Below are positions 34,994 to 44,160 of a stretch of DNA of 64,000 bases, in pieces. The notes below the pieces were generated by a model. It was not told the origin of the DNA, ran no database searches, and saw nothing but the letters and a program-made list of their open reading frames with translations. How positions within the stretch are numbered: the stretch's first letter is position 1; the number at the start of each line of letters is the position of its first letter. This DNA comes from Granulosicoccus sp947495035 (GTDB taxonomy: Bacteria > Pseudomonadota > Gammaproteobacteria > Granulosicoccales > Granulosicoccaceae). The stretch is from the NCBI RefSeq assembly GCF_050589605.1, contig NZ_JBNGOO010000005.1, one strand, 5' to 3'. Both the position numbers and the translations under genes were made by a program.

Positions 34994-35851
34994 ATGAGCG
35001 CACTTCCTCCCTATGCCTCGACCGGACAACGTATCTGGCATTACACCTTCCGCTACGTCATCTGTGGGTTCATCCTGTTCTTTCTGATTGCACCGATACT
35101 GACCATCATTCCGCTGTCATTCAACGCCGAGAACTTCTTCACATTCACCCCGGCGATGCTGTCATTGAGCCCGGAAGGTTATTCGCTCAAGCACTATCAT
35201 GACTTCTTCACCAACAGTGACTGGCAGCAGGCGCTGAAGAATTCGTTTCTGATCGCCCCGGCTGCCACCATCCTGTCCACGGCTCTGGGTACTCTGGCCG
35301 CCATCGGTCTGTCTCAGAGCCATGTACCCTTTCGCCGGGCGATCATGGCCATCCTCATCTCCCCGATGATCGTGCCGCTGATCATCTCCGCCGCCGGCAT
35401 GTACTTCTTCTATTCCCGCATCGGATTGCAGGGCACCTACTGGGGCGTTGTGCTGGCCCATGCAGCGCTGGGCACACCCTTTGTCATCATCACGGTCACG
35501 GCCACCATGGTCGGCTTCGATCGCTCCCTGACACGGGCTGCTGCCAGCATGGGGGCAGACCCTGTCACGACCTTCTTCAAGGTGCAGATGCCACTGATCA
35601 TACCCGGTGTCGTCTCCGGCGCCCTGTTCGCCTTCATCACATCCTTCGATGAAGTGGTGGTCGTGCTGTTTCTGGGGTCGGCAGGGCAGAAAACCCTGCC
35701 CTGGCAGATGTTCACCGGACTCCGGGAGCAGATATCACCAACCATTCTGGCGGTGGCCACCATCATGGTTGCCATCTCCATTGTCTTGCTGAGCGTGCTC
35801 GAAATGCTGCGGCGTCGATCCGAAAGATTGCGCGGACTCAGTCCCAACTGA
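34994..35851 (+). CDS. Polyamine-type ABC permease (PotC-like)
   Basis: A 285-aa permease with about six membrane spans, the usual PotC length. Family features are 'FILFFLIAPILTIIPLSF', 'NSFLIAPAATILSTALGTL', the EAA loop 'TRAAASMGADPVTTFFKVQM', and 'SFDEVVVVLFL', which is highly typical of PotC. It starts three bases after the PotB-like gene ends (ATG at 34994) and is followed 39 bases later by doeA. Confidence 0.92.
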   Translation: MSALPPYASTGQRIWHYTFRYVICGFILFFLIAPILTIIPLSFNAENFFTFTPAMLSLSPEGYSLKHYHDFFTNSDWQQALKNSFLIAPAATILSTALGTLAAIGLSQSHVPFRRAIMAILISPMIVPLIISAAGMYFFYSRIGLQGTYWGVVLAHAALGTPFVIITVTATMVGFDRSLTRAAASMGADPVTTFFKVQMPLIIPGVVSGALFAFITSFDEVVVVLFLGSAGQKTLPWQMFTGLREQISPTILAVATIMVAISIVLLSVLEMLRRRSERLRGLSPN

Positions 35852-35890
35852 GCAACTGCCACACACAGCGGCTGACCTGGAGATACCATC

Positions 35891-37057
35891 ATGGCCTTTT
35901 TCACACCCGCTGAATACGCTGCTCGCCTGAGTGCCACACGCCAGGCAATGCAGGCGCAAGGTATCGACCTGCTGGTGATCTCGGACCCATCCAACATGGC
36001 CTGGCTCACCGGCTATGACGGCTGGTCCTTCTATGTGCATCAGGCCGTGCTGATCGCACCATCGGGAGAACCCGTCTGGTGGGGTCGCTCCATGGATGCT
36101 CTGGGCGCATTGCGAACCGTCATCATGAGCGATGACAATGTCGTCGGGTACGAAGACAGCTATGTACAGAACCCGGACAAGCATCCGATGGAGACTCTGG
36201 CCGCCCTGATTCTGGAGCGGGGCTGGAAGGCGGAAAGCATCGGGGTGGAACTGGACAACTACTACTACTCGGCTGCCGCCCACGCCTGCCTCAGCACTCG
36301 GCTGAAGGAACATCGCTTCGTGGACGCAACCGGACTGGTCAACTGGCAAAGGGCGGTCAAGAGCACGGCAGAGATCGACTGCATGCGCCGCGCTGCACGC
36401 ATCGTCGAGCATATGCACCAGACCATCGTCGAACAGGCCGAACCGGGTCTGCGCAAGAATGAACTGGTGGCGTCCATCTACGCGGCAGGCATCAAGGGCG
36501 TGGATGATTGCTGGGGAGACTACCCGGCCATTGTCCCACTGACCCCATCCGGCATGGATGCGACCGCTCCTCACCTGACCTGGGATGACAGCCCCCTTAA
36601 GGCCGGTGAATGCACGTTCTTCGAAATCGCCGGCGTCTACCGCCGCTATCACTGTCCGCAATCACGCACCCTGTTCTTCGGCGAACCGCCGGCCAGATAT
36701 CGAGCGGCCGAGAATGCCGTGCAGGAAGCGGTCAGTGCCGGCCTGGCGATGGCCCGACCGGGCAACTACTGTGAAGACATTGCCAATGCCTTCAATGACA
36801 CGCTGAACAGGCTGGGTTTCGAAAAGGACAGCCGCTGCGGCTACTCCATCGGACTGTCCTACCCGCCTGACTGGGGTGAGCGCACCATGTCGTTTCGTCG
36901 CGGTGATCGCACTCTGTTGCAAGCAGGCATGGTCTTTCATTTCATGCCGGCGCTGTGGCTCGACGATGGTGGCATCGAAATGACCGAACCCATACTCATC
37001 ACCGAGAACGGTGTGGAATGCCTGTGCACCACCCCCGGTGGCCTTACCGTCAAATAG
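35891..37057 (+). CDS. doeA: Ectoine hydrolase (DoeA-like, M24 family)
   Basis: A 388-aa M24-fold enzyme, cytoplasmic. Ectoine hydrolase opens the ectoine ring to N-acetyl-diaminobutyrate. Many stretches match the Halomonas DoeA I remember: 'DPSNMAWLTGYDGWSFYVHQ', 'GVELDNYYYSAAA', 'LVNWQRAVKS', 'GGDYPAIVPL'-like 'WGDYPAIVPLTPSG', 'APHLTWDDSP', 'GECTFFEIAGVYRRYHCP', 'GYSIGLSYPPDWGERTMS'. It lacks the full dinuclear metal ligand set of methionyl aminopeptidase, as DoeA does. No doeB (deacetylase) is adjacent. The gene ends with TAG; the same frame then continues through a repeat (see 37094-37177). Cotranscribed with the ABC importer. Another M24 amidohydrolase is the alternative. Confidence 0.8.
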   Translation: MAFFTPAEYAARLSATRQAMQAQGIDLLVISDPSNMAWLTGYDGWSFYVHQAVLIAPSGEPVWWGRSMDALGALRTVIMSDDNVVGYEDSYVQNPDKHPMETLAALILERGWKAESIGVELDNYYYSAAAHACLSTRLKEHRFVDATGLVNWQRAVKSTAEIDCMRRAARIVEHMHQTIVEQAEPGLRKNELVASIYAAGIKGVDDCWGDYPAIVPLTPSGMDATAPHLTWDDSPLKAGECTFFEIAGVYRRYHCPQSRTLFFGEPPARYRAAENAVQEAVSAGLAMARPGNYCEDIANAFNDTLNRLGFEKDSRCGYSIGLSYPPDWGERTMSFRRGDRTLLQAGMVFHFMPALWLDDGGIEMTEPILITENGVECLCTTPGGLTVK

Positions 37058-37093
37058 CAGCTGGCAATCATCTCGCCAGCGCCACAGCGCCTG

Positions 37094-37177
37094 CCTGAAA
37101 AACTGCCTGAAAAACTGCCTGAAAAACTGCCTGAAAAACTGCCTGAAAAACTGCCTGAAGAACTGCCTGAAGAACTG
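37094..37177 (+). repeat. 12-bp tandem repeat, seven units, in frame with doeA beyond its stop
   Basis: Seven contiguous 12-bp units: five of CCTGAAAAACTG and two of CCTGAAGAACTG (37094-37177). The repeat lies between the doeA stop (37055-37057, TAG) and the convergent hydrolase gene. In the doeA frame the region from 37058 reads open for 55 codons to a TGA at 37223-37225, and the repeat encodes Leu-Pro-Glu-Lys units, then Leu-Pro-Glu-Glu. Replication slippage is the likely source. Whether it is ever translated by TAG readthrough is unknown. Confidence 0.9.
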
Positions 37178-37185
37178 CTGGAAAA

Positions 37186-39648
37186 TCAGCGGGTGGCTGT
37201 ATTGCGGGCAGGTGGTCTGCGATGACCACGCCCAGCCAGTCGTCGCCCGGCAAGCAGCAACAGCAACCCGCCGCACAATCCTGTGGACAGACTCCCCCCA
37301 CCACTGGATATACCGGCCAACTGCCCTGCCCCCGCACCACTGGCATCATCATCCGCAGGGACATCATCGGCAACCGAGGTCTCGGCCACTGTCGTGATCC
37401 AGTCGAGCATCTGTTCGATCGAATCCCGGGTCAGCTCTGCGCTGGCAGGGCTGCCGGCCAGGCACAGCTCGTCGGCAATGCACAAATCCAGGGCATGTTC
37501 ACCTTCGGCAATCAGATGCAACTGACTGCCTGAGGTCCCGCACTGGCGTATGCGTCGCAACTCACCAGTGGCCGATGGCAGCACTGCCGGTGTATCCAGA
37601 GAGATGTCTGCCAGCGCATTGCACAGTCGAACCGACTGCTGATAGGGCAATACCGTATCCTGTTCACCATGCAGCAGAAAGAACGGCGGTAGAGGTTTGG
37701 GTGGGCTGGCAGCCGAATCGATAAGCACGCGATCCGGCAGCGTATTGCGTTGAATCAGGGGCGCAGTCACATCCACGTTCTCCAGCGTCTGCCCGACAAC
37801 GGCTTCCAGAATACGCTGCCCCGTCCGGGTGTCGATTTCTCCTTCGAGCAGTTGTCTCACGAAGTCACTGAAGTCCACCGGTGCATAGAACAGTACGGCA
37901 CTGGCAATCTCTGCGGCGCGTTCCACGGCCAGCACCCCGGCCAGATGGCCACCGGCCGATTGACCGAACAGCACCGGTTTGCCACTGACACCGTAGGCCG
38001 AGCCGTTCTGCAACACCCAGGTCAGTGCGTCACTGGCATCCTGCAGCAACTGTTCGAGCGTGGCGTTGTTGCACTCCATCGTGCCTTCTGCATCACCGAT
38101 AAGCCGATAGAACGGTGCGAACACCACAAATCCCTGGTTGACCAGCTGCGTGGCAAACGACTCGATACCCAGCGCACCGGATGAACGCCGCTGCCAGCTG
38201 CCGCCGTGAAACGCGATCAAGGGACGCAACGCCGAAGTCTGGACAGACTGGTCGTCAGGCGTGGGTTGTGGTGCATGGATACGCATTTCCAGTTCGCACT
38301 GGCCCATGTCCGTGCTGACACTCTTGTAGTTCACACGCTGGGTGAAGGGCTGCAATTTGCCGTCAAGCGGCACGGCGCCGATGTCGAAGCGCGTTCCGGG
38401 GGACAGCGTCCAGCGTTCCAGCTCATTACTGAATGAGGCCGCATTGCCCAGACGCAGCGGATCGAGTACTGCCTGGCAATAATCCACGGTGCTGCTCGCC
38501 TTGAAATCCACAGGTAATTGACAGGACTCGTCGGCGTACCAGGTGGTGGTGTTGATCTGTTCGACCAGCAGCTCCTCATCAGGGCCTGCAGTGGCGGGAA
38601 TCTGCACAGCCGAACACCCTGCCTCATCAAGGGCATAAACCGGCTGATGCAACAATGGCACCTGCAGGATACCGGCAGCTTCGCACTGCGCAGCGCCGCC
38701 GAAGAGCTCTTCCAGACGCTCGTCATCACCAAGTATCAGAGCCGCCAGCAGCTCCTGACGATGCGTTCGAAGATAGCCGAGGGACAGTGAAAAGTCCCCC
38801 TCCGGAGACAGAAGGGTGTACAGCCGATTGATCTGCTCATCGGACGGGTCCGGCAGATCGACAATCAGCAAGCCGTTGCCCAGTTCGGCATCCAGCGCCG
38901 AGAGCAGATCCTGCTGCAACTGATCCACCATGCGTCTGATCTCCCCCTGATCCAGCGCATCTTCGATCTCGTCCTCCAGCACACTTTCCAGCACATCGCG
39001 CAGTAGTGAATCATCCACGTCGGCGCGGATATCATGCCGGATCAGATTGCCGCTCAAGTTGATGTCGGGGCGCAGAATCAAGCGCTGCCTGTCGGCTTCC
39101 AGCACGGGATTGAGCTGCAGTTCCAGTTGCAGCGACAAGGAGGCAGTACCACTGGCGTCGAAACTGAAACTGTCGCTGGCCAGCTCCTGACAGCCACCAA
39201 GGCGAACACCGAAGACCTGCTTCGCCCGCCCCTGTGCCACGATTTGCGCATCCAGCTCCAGCCCCAGTGTAATGGGCTGATCGATGGACTCCAGCGACAG
39301 ATACAGATGCGTATTCGAGGCCAACGTCACATTCGTGTTCAGCGTGCGTACCTCGGTGCGGTTGCAACTACCGCTGGCCACGAGATCTGTGGCGACATCG
39401 CTGAACAGCAATTCACCTTCGCGCAGCGTCAGATCCGCAGCAGACAACTCATCGCGGATCTTCTGCAGAACCAGCCTTTGCACGGCGTCAGGCTCGCTGT
39501 CCAGCCTGTCGATGGCCTCGCCCAGCTCTCCCACGCTGACTTGCAGAGATTCCGCACGTAGCGGTGACGTGAAGCAGAACAGGCTCAGGCCGAGTGCTGC
39601 CAGACAAGCGAATCGTTGAAATGTTCTGCGAATGACGGCCTCTCCCAC
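37186..39648 (-). CDS. Exported alpha/beta hydrolase with GlyGly-CTERM anchor
   Basis: An 820-aa exported protein. The signal peptide runs to about residue 33 ('CLAALGLSLFCFTSPLRAES'). Residues 35-450 are of unknown fold, rich in acidic helices and repeated Cys. An alpha/beta-hydrolase domain follows (455-755): oxyanion HGGSW (481-485), nucleophile Ser564 in GQSAG, Asp664 in 'LHGEQDTVLP' and His718 in 'AEGEHAL'. It resembles HSL/BD-FAE-type esterases. The C-terminus has a GlyGly-CTERM signal: 'SSGGGSLSTG', a hydrophobic stretch and RRLAGRGHRR, recognised by rhombosortase with type II secretion. The GTG at 39648 is the only reasonable start; its ribosome site is weak. Confidence 0.82.
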   Translation of the reverse strand: MGEAVIRRTFQRFACLAALGLSLFCFTSPLRAESLQVSVGELGEAIDRLDSEPDAVQRLVLQKIRDELSAADLTLREGELLFSDVATDLVASGSCNRTEVRTLNTNVTLASNTHLYLSLESIDQPITLGLELDAQIVAQGRAKQVFGVRLGGCQELASDSFSFDASGTASLSLQLELQLNPVLEADRQRLILRPDINLSGNLIRHDIRADVDDSLLRDVLESVLEDEIEDALDQGEIRRMVDQLQQDLLSALDAELGNGLLIVDLPDPSDEQINRLYTLLSPEGDFSLSLGYLRTHRQELLAALILGDDERLEELFGGAAQCEAAGILQVPLLHQPVYALDEAGCSAVQIPATAGPDEELLVEQINTTTWYADESCQLPVDFKASSTVDYCQAVLDPLRLGNAASFSNELERWTLSPGTRFDIGAVPLDGKLQPFTQRVNYKSVSTDMGQCELEMRIHAPQPTPDDQSVQTSALRPLIAFHGGSWQRRSSGALGIESFATQLVNQGFVVFAPFYRLIGDAEGTMECNNATLEQLLQDASDALTWVLQNGSAYGVSGKPVLFGQSAGGHLAGVLAVERAAEIASAVLFYAPVDFSDFVRQLLEGEIDTRTGQRILEAVVGQTLENVDVTAPLIQRNTLPDRVLIDSAASPPKPLPPFFLLHGEQDTVLPYQQSVRLCNALADISLDTPAVLPSATGELRRIRQCGTSGSQLHLIAEGEHALDLCIADELCLAGSPASAELTRDSIEQMLDWITTVAETSVADDVPADDDASGAGAGQLAGISSGGGSLSTGLCGGLLLLLAGRRLAGRGHRRPPARNTATR

Positions 39649-39898
39649 TATCGTCGGATCAAGATGAATCAGGCGCTGTCAGACGTTGCACGGCATTCAG
39701 CTGGAGATCACACCTCCGCGGTAGTGCTACGGCCAGACAGAAAGGGCCTGCAGTCAGTGTACCCAGTTTTCAACAGGGCACACAGACTTGCCCGGAACTG
39801 TCACATTGCTGTAACAACTCGCATACCGGATAGGAAACAAAAACGATGTCAAGGCCGCTGGAGCATTGAGGCAATGACGCTCGAACGGCCGGATCGAA

Positions 39899-40702
39899 TC
39901 AGTGAACGTGCCCGCCAGACAGCGGGGAACCGTCGGCATTGTAGAATCCCGATGCACCGTGTTGCACGAATCCCAACCTGATCATCTTCATCAGAAAGGG
40001 GTCGGACTCATTGTCACCGACATCGGCATAGTCCGTTGCGGCAAAATCATCGAAGGCTTGCAACGAGCGTTGCACCAACGCCTTGTCGGTCTTCAGTTCA
40101 TCCATGCGCCACTGGGTGATGCGGCGCTGCCCCAGTGAATCGGTGCTACGCACCAGATAGCGTTCCACCAGTTGCAATTCCGGCAACCATGTCAGGCTGG
40201 TTTTCGAGAACGGCAAAGGCTTGCCCATCCGATCCGTCGGGGTGACTTCATAGGTTTCGGTTCTCAGGCAACCTTCCCCTTCCGACCCCATCAGCTGCAT
40301 CGAATCCAGACGGTCCTGGCTGATCCAGCGTGATCGTGACTCCCAATCCTTCGACCCCTTGCCACCGTTGATATCGAAGGCATCGTACTCGATGGCTCTT
40401 TCGTCAGCAGTGAAATAACGCACCGGCTTCAGATACCCGTTGCGGGTCCGTGTCCACTGATCAGCCACATCCCTGTCAGGGTAGTGGTACATCACCTGAT
40501 TGCCCGCTCGCCAGAAATCCAGGCTCACGTCCTGCCGGCCATTGGACGATATCGTATAGCTGGCTCCCAGAGCCTCGCGGAGCGCATCACACGACACCTG
40601 GGATTCATCGGCCAGCACGGCACGCGGTGAGATGAACCCCAGAAGCAGGGCCGTACCGGCCGCCAGAGCAGACAGAGTCCGCGAATGAATCAGGCCGCTC
40701 AA
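39899..40702 (-). CDS. Exported protein of unknown function downstream of alkaline phosphatase
   Basis: A 267-aa predicted periplasmic protein. The signal peptide is about 31 residues ('LSALAAGTALLLGFISPRA', cleaved near 'VLADE'). The mature part has 'LDFWRAGNQVMYHYPDRD', 'YEVTPTDRMGKPLPF' and 'DFAATDYADVGDNESDPFLM'; I do not recognise a family. The start is TTG (40702-40700), overlapping the upstream phosphatase stop as TTGA, so it is translationally coupled to that gene. A role in phosphate or phosphoester use is only inferred from this coupling. Confidence 0.7.
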   Translation of the reverse strand: MSGLIHSRTLSALAAGTALLLGFISPRAVLADESQVSCDALREALGASYTISSNGRQDVSLDFWRAGNQVMYHYPDRDVADQWTRTRNGYLKPVRYFTADERAIEYDAFDINGGKGSKDWESRSRWISQDRLDSMQLMGSEGEGCLRTETYEVTPTDRMGKPLPFSKTSLTWLPELQLVERYLVRSTDSLGQRRITQWRMDELKTDKALVQRSLQAFDDFAATDYADVGDNESDPFLMKMIRLGFVQHGASGFYNADGSPLSGGHVH

Positions 40703-42345
40703 TTGATGACACCCAGTGCCGTATTGGCCTTGCCGATCAGATCCGCTGCAAAGTCCATTGCATGAAAGATCTGGTTCTGCTCCAGTGTACCGGTGAGCAG
40801 CGAAGCGGCCGGACCTTGCGAGTAGATACCGACATCTTCACCGGCATGTGTCTCCGAGCCCAGCGGGATCAGTGCTTCCTGATGAAACCCGGGTGCCGTG
40901 GTATCCACCAGTGTCAGATCCTGACGACCATTGGCTGCAGGCAGACCGTAGCCGGCGTCTGCATCTGTTTCGGATTGCAGATCGCGAAAACCGAGTCCGT
41001 TGGCATACCCCAGCGTGGTGTACGGCATATCGTCGGCTGCCAGAGCCGGTTCATCGGATCCAACCGACACCACCTTGCCCAGAATCGGATTGCCCCGCTT
41101 CGGGTAACCGGCAATCGTGAATACATGGCTGTGATCAGCGGTCACGATGATCAGCGTGTCAGCCGGGTCAGTGACGTCCATGGCAGCCTGGACGGCAGCA
41201 GCAAACTCGATCGTCTCGGTCAGCGCTCCGGAGGCATTACCTGCGTGGTGAGCATGATCGATACGGCCTGATTCGACACTCAGAAAAAAGCCCTTGTCGT
41301 TGTTGTCCAGTATGGCAATGGCCTTCTCGGTCATTTCGGACAGGCTCGGCTCACCGGCAATATCATTGCCGCGGTCGGCCTCGTACTGCATGTGCGACTC
41401 GTTGAACAGTCCCAGTACATGCGGTGTCACTTCGGGATCGATGGCATCGAATCCCGCCTGGTCCATGACATAGTTGCCATCGGTATACAGCGCCTTCCAT
41501 TCCGCCGTCAGATCGCGCTCATCGGTGCGATCACCTTCGACCTCACTGCTGGCATCCGGGCTGTTGAAACTGGCATCCCTGGGAAGGAAATGGCGCCGTC
41601 CGCCGCCGAACATGACTTCAATGCCATCAACATCCAGACCGTCGTAACGTCCTTCCAGCCGCGCTTCGAAATTGATCATCTGTGAGGCGATGTCCTCGCA
41701 GACTGTCGCCGCCTCCTCTGGCATGTCCGAGACGTCTTCCCAGTTGCGATCCGCCGACTTGGCATACGTTGCCGCCGGGGTCGCATGGGTTATACGCGCC
41801 GTGGATACCACGCCGGTAGACATGCCGGCCATTTCAGCCAGCTCCAGCGCCGTGACCAGCTCGTTGCCTGCAACACTGGAGCAATCGCCGCGCACCACAT
41901 CTTCACCGACACCGATGACACCGACATCCGTCTTCACGCCGCTCATCAATGCCGACATGGTGCCGGCCGAATCCGGAGTCTGAGCATCAACGTTATAGGT
42001 CTTGGCAAGGCCGACAAACGGCATGTTGCCGAAGCTGAGCGTATTGTCCTCTCCCTGCTCACCACGCTGCTGCCCTTCCAGAATGCGTGCAGCTGTCACG
42101 GTGGAAATGCCCATGCCGTCGCCGACAAACAGGATGACATTCTTCGCGGCACCGCGAGTCTCTGCGTAGTCCTGCGCATCGGCAATGCTGGCTGCCGCCT
42201 GCACGAACCAGTCATTGCTGGTGGTATTGCTCAACAGGGCCGCATCCCCGGTCGCATCGTCCTGTTGCACAGGGTCATCATCATCGCTGCAGGCTGCCAG
42301 AGTCATCGCTGCCAACAGGGACAGGGTGATCAATCGAATAGTCAT
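40699..42345 (-). CDS. Alkaline phosphatase, lipoprotein form
   Basis: A 548-aa PhoA-type alkaline phosphatase. N-terminus MTIRLITLSLLAAMTLAAC is a lipoprotein signal (LAAC lipobox), followed by SDDDD. The metal/active-site signature is 'ILFVGDGMGISTVTAARI' with the catalytic Ser in 'DSAGTMSALMSG'; 'STARITHATPAATYA', 'FGGGRRHFLP', 'FLSVESGRIDHAHHAGN' and 'VTADHSHVF' provide the remaining metal ligands. It closely resembles the gene upstream, with which it forms a tandem pair separated by 25 bases; both lie on the same strand. It hydrolyses phosphomonoesters outside the cytoplasm. Confidence 0.92.
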   Translation of the reverse strand: MTIRLITLSLLAAMTLAACSDDDDPVQQDDATGDAALLSNTTSNDWFVQAAASIADAQDYAETRGAAKNVILFVGDGMGISTVTAARILEGQQRGEQGEDNTLSFGNMPFVGLAKTYNVDAQTPDSAGTMSALMSGVKTDVGVIGVGEDVVRGDCSSVAGNELVTALELAEMAGMSTGVVSTARITHATPAATYAKSADRNWEDVSDMPEEAATVCEDIASQMINFEARLEGRYDGLDVDGIEVMFGGGRRHFLPRDASFNSPDASSEVEGDRTDERDLTAEWKALYTDGNYVMDQAGFDAIDPEVTPHVLGLFNESHMQYEADRGNDIAGEPSLSEMTEKAIAILDNNDKGFFLSVESGRIDHAHHAGNASGALTETIEFAAAVQAAMDVTDPADTLIIVTADHSHVFTIAGYPKRGNPILGKVVSVGSDEPALAADDMPYTTLGYANGLGFRDLQSETDADAGYGLPAANGRQDLTLVDTTAPGFHQEALIPLGSETHAGEDVGIYSQGPAASLLTGTLEQNQIFHAMDFAADLIGKANTALGVIN

Positions 42346-42370
42346 TGTCTTCTATATCCTGTGTATCGGT

Positions 42371-43987
42371 TCAGTTGCTGACGCTGGATGGAAAACTCTG
42401 GGTACTCAGATCCAGAGCCTGATCGATGACATGAAAGATGAGGTTCTGCTCGATCACACCATTGACGCGATACGCGCCCGGACCCGTTGCATGCAGGGCG
42501 ACATCTTCACCGGCGTGAGTTTCGGAGCCCAGAGGAATCAGAGCCTCCTGATGGAAACCCGGTGTCAGCGTGTCCACCGCGCTGAGGTCCTGTCGACCGG
42601 CGGCACCGTCCAGGCTGTAGCCGGCATCCGCATCGGTCTCGGCCCCCAGATCACGAAATCCCAGTCCGTTGCTGTAGCCCAGAGTGGTATAGGGAAAACC
42701 ATCATCTGCCAGCGTTGGCTCGGTCTCGCCTACCGCGACCACCTTGCCCAGAATCGGATTACCGCGTTTCGGATACCCCGCGATGGTGAAGACATGACCA
42801 TGATCCGCCGTTACCAGGATCAGTGTGTCGTTCGGATCAGTGGCCTCGTAGGCTGCCCGGACTGCATTGGACAGTTCGATCGTGTCATTCAAGGCGTTGT
42901 AGGCATTGCCGGCATGGTGAGCATGATCGATCCGACCTGATTCCACCGTGAGGAAGAAGCCTGCCTCATTCTGCTTGAGCAGACTGATGGCCTTGTCGGT
43001 CATCTGACTCAGCGAAGGCTCGCCAGCGATATCGTTGCCGCGGTCCGCCTCGTATTGCATATGGGATTCATTGAACAAACCCAGTACCGGAGTTGCAGAA
43101 TCATCCAGGGCATCAAAACCGGCCTGGTCGAAAACGTAGCTGCCTGCCGGGTACTGTGCCGCCCACTCATCGATCAGGTTGCGCTCATCACTACGATCAC
43201 CCTCCACCTCACTGGCGGCATCCGCACTGTTGGCTGATGCATCCTTGGGCAGAAAATGCCGACGGCCACCGCCGAAGACGACCTCCAGACCATCGACATC
43301 GGCAGCGGTGAAACGGGCTTCCAGATTCGCTTCGAAATTGATCAGCTGCGAGGCGATATCCTCGCAACCCGCTGCAACGGCCTCTTCCGGCATGTCCGAG
43401 ATATCTTCCCAGTTCCGATCAGCCGACTTGGCATAGGTAGCTGCAGGTGTGGCATGCGTAATGCGAGCCGTACTGATGATGCCGGTGGCAAGCCCCTTGA
43501 GTTCGGCCAGTTCGAGCGCCGTCACCACTTCATTGCCGGACACCGTCGAGCAGTCGCCGCGCACGATGTCCTCATCCACGCCGATGACGCCGACATCGGT
43601 CTTGATACCGGAAATCATCGCGGTCATGGTGCCGGCGGAATCGGGAGTCTGTGCATCGACGTTGTAGGTCTTTACCAGCGAGGTGTAGGGGAATCGTTCA
43701 AAACTCAGATACCCCTCTTCCCCGGGTTGACCCTCACGTTGTCCTGCCAGGATTCTGGCTGCGGTCAGCGTCGATACGCCCATGCCGTCTCCGACGAACA
43801 GAATGACGTTCCTGGCGCTGCCGTTGGATTGTCGCTGCAGACGCTGCAATTGCACGGCCTGAGCATCGGTGAACCAGGCACTGTTGGCCTGGCCCGCGGG
43901 TACGGCCTGTGCATGGGCCTGCGTGGATAACGTCAATACCGTGGCGAAGGTGCTGATGCACGTAGCCATTGATAATCTGCTTTTCAT
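42371..43987 (-). CDS. Alkaline phosphatase, secreted form (tandem paralogue)
   Basis: A 538-aa PhoA-type alkaline phosphatase. The signal peptide MKSRLSMATCISTFATVLTL is cleaved near 'AHAQA', with no lipobox. 'ILFVGDGMGVSTLTAARI', the catalytic Ser in 'DSAGTMTAMISG', 'STARITHATPAATYA', 'FLTVESGRIDHAHHAGN' and 'VTADHGHVF' match the downstream paralogue nearly position by position. The main local differences are the leader and the repeat of His/Ser at 'ADHGHVF' versus 'ADHSHVF'. It is the first gene of a three-gene unit with the lipoprotein phosphatase and the TTG-started unknown gene. I saw no convincing Pho box upstream. Confidence 0.92.
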   Translation of the reverse strand: MKSRLSMATCISTFATVLTLSTQAHAQAVPAGQANSAWFTDAQAVQLQRLQRQSNGSARNVILFVGDGMGVSTLTAARILAGQREGQPGEEGYLSFERFPYTSLVKTYNVDAQTPDSAGTMTAMISGIKTDVGVIGVDEDIVRGDCSTVSGNEVVTALELAELKGLATGIISTARITHATPAATYAKSADRNWEDISDMPEEAVAAGCEDIASQLINFEANLEARFTAADVDGLEVVFGGGRRHFLPKDASANSADAASEVEGDRSDERNLIDEWAAQYPAGSYVFDQAGFDALDDSATPVLGLFNESHMQYEADRGNDIAGEPSLSQMTDKAISLLKQNEAGFFLTVESGRIDHAHHAGNAYNALNDTIELSNAVRAAYEATDPNDTLILVTADHGHVFTIAGYPKRGNPILGKVVAVGETEPTLADDGFPYTTLGYSNGLGFRDLGAETDADAGYSLDGAAGRQDLSAVDTLTPGFHQEALIPLGSETHAGEDVALHATGPGAYRVNGVIEQNLIFHVIDQALDLSTQSFPSSVSN

Positions 43988-44160
43988 GATACCGGTGCTG
44001 CCTGGGTGTGCACGGAGTCTGCCTGCTGCAAATGAAACTATCGTGACGGCTGATTGTCAAAGCCGCGGGGAGCGGCCCCATTGTGTCAAATACAACTTGT
44101 TACATTTACAAGGGCGAGTTTTGTCATGATCTTCAAAAAATGCATGAGATTTTCACCAGC

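Noticed and set aside
37094..37177. Possible CRISPR-like array
   Set aside because: Twelve-bp units are directly contiguous, without spacers.
37068..37373. Frames encoding repeated FRQ/FQAV on the minus strand at the 12-bp repeat
   Set aside because: They arise because the repeat unit is a multiple of three and has no stop in these frames; they overlap the hydrolase gene end and have no start context.
43988..44160. Pho box upstream of the alkaline phosphatase gene
   Set aside because: TGTCA-like words occur (for example near 44055), but not as the paired 7-bp direct repeats with the expected spacing.
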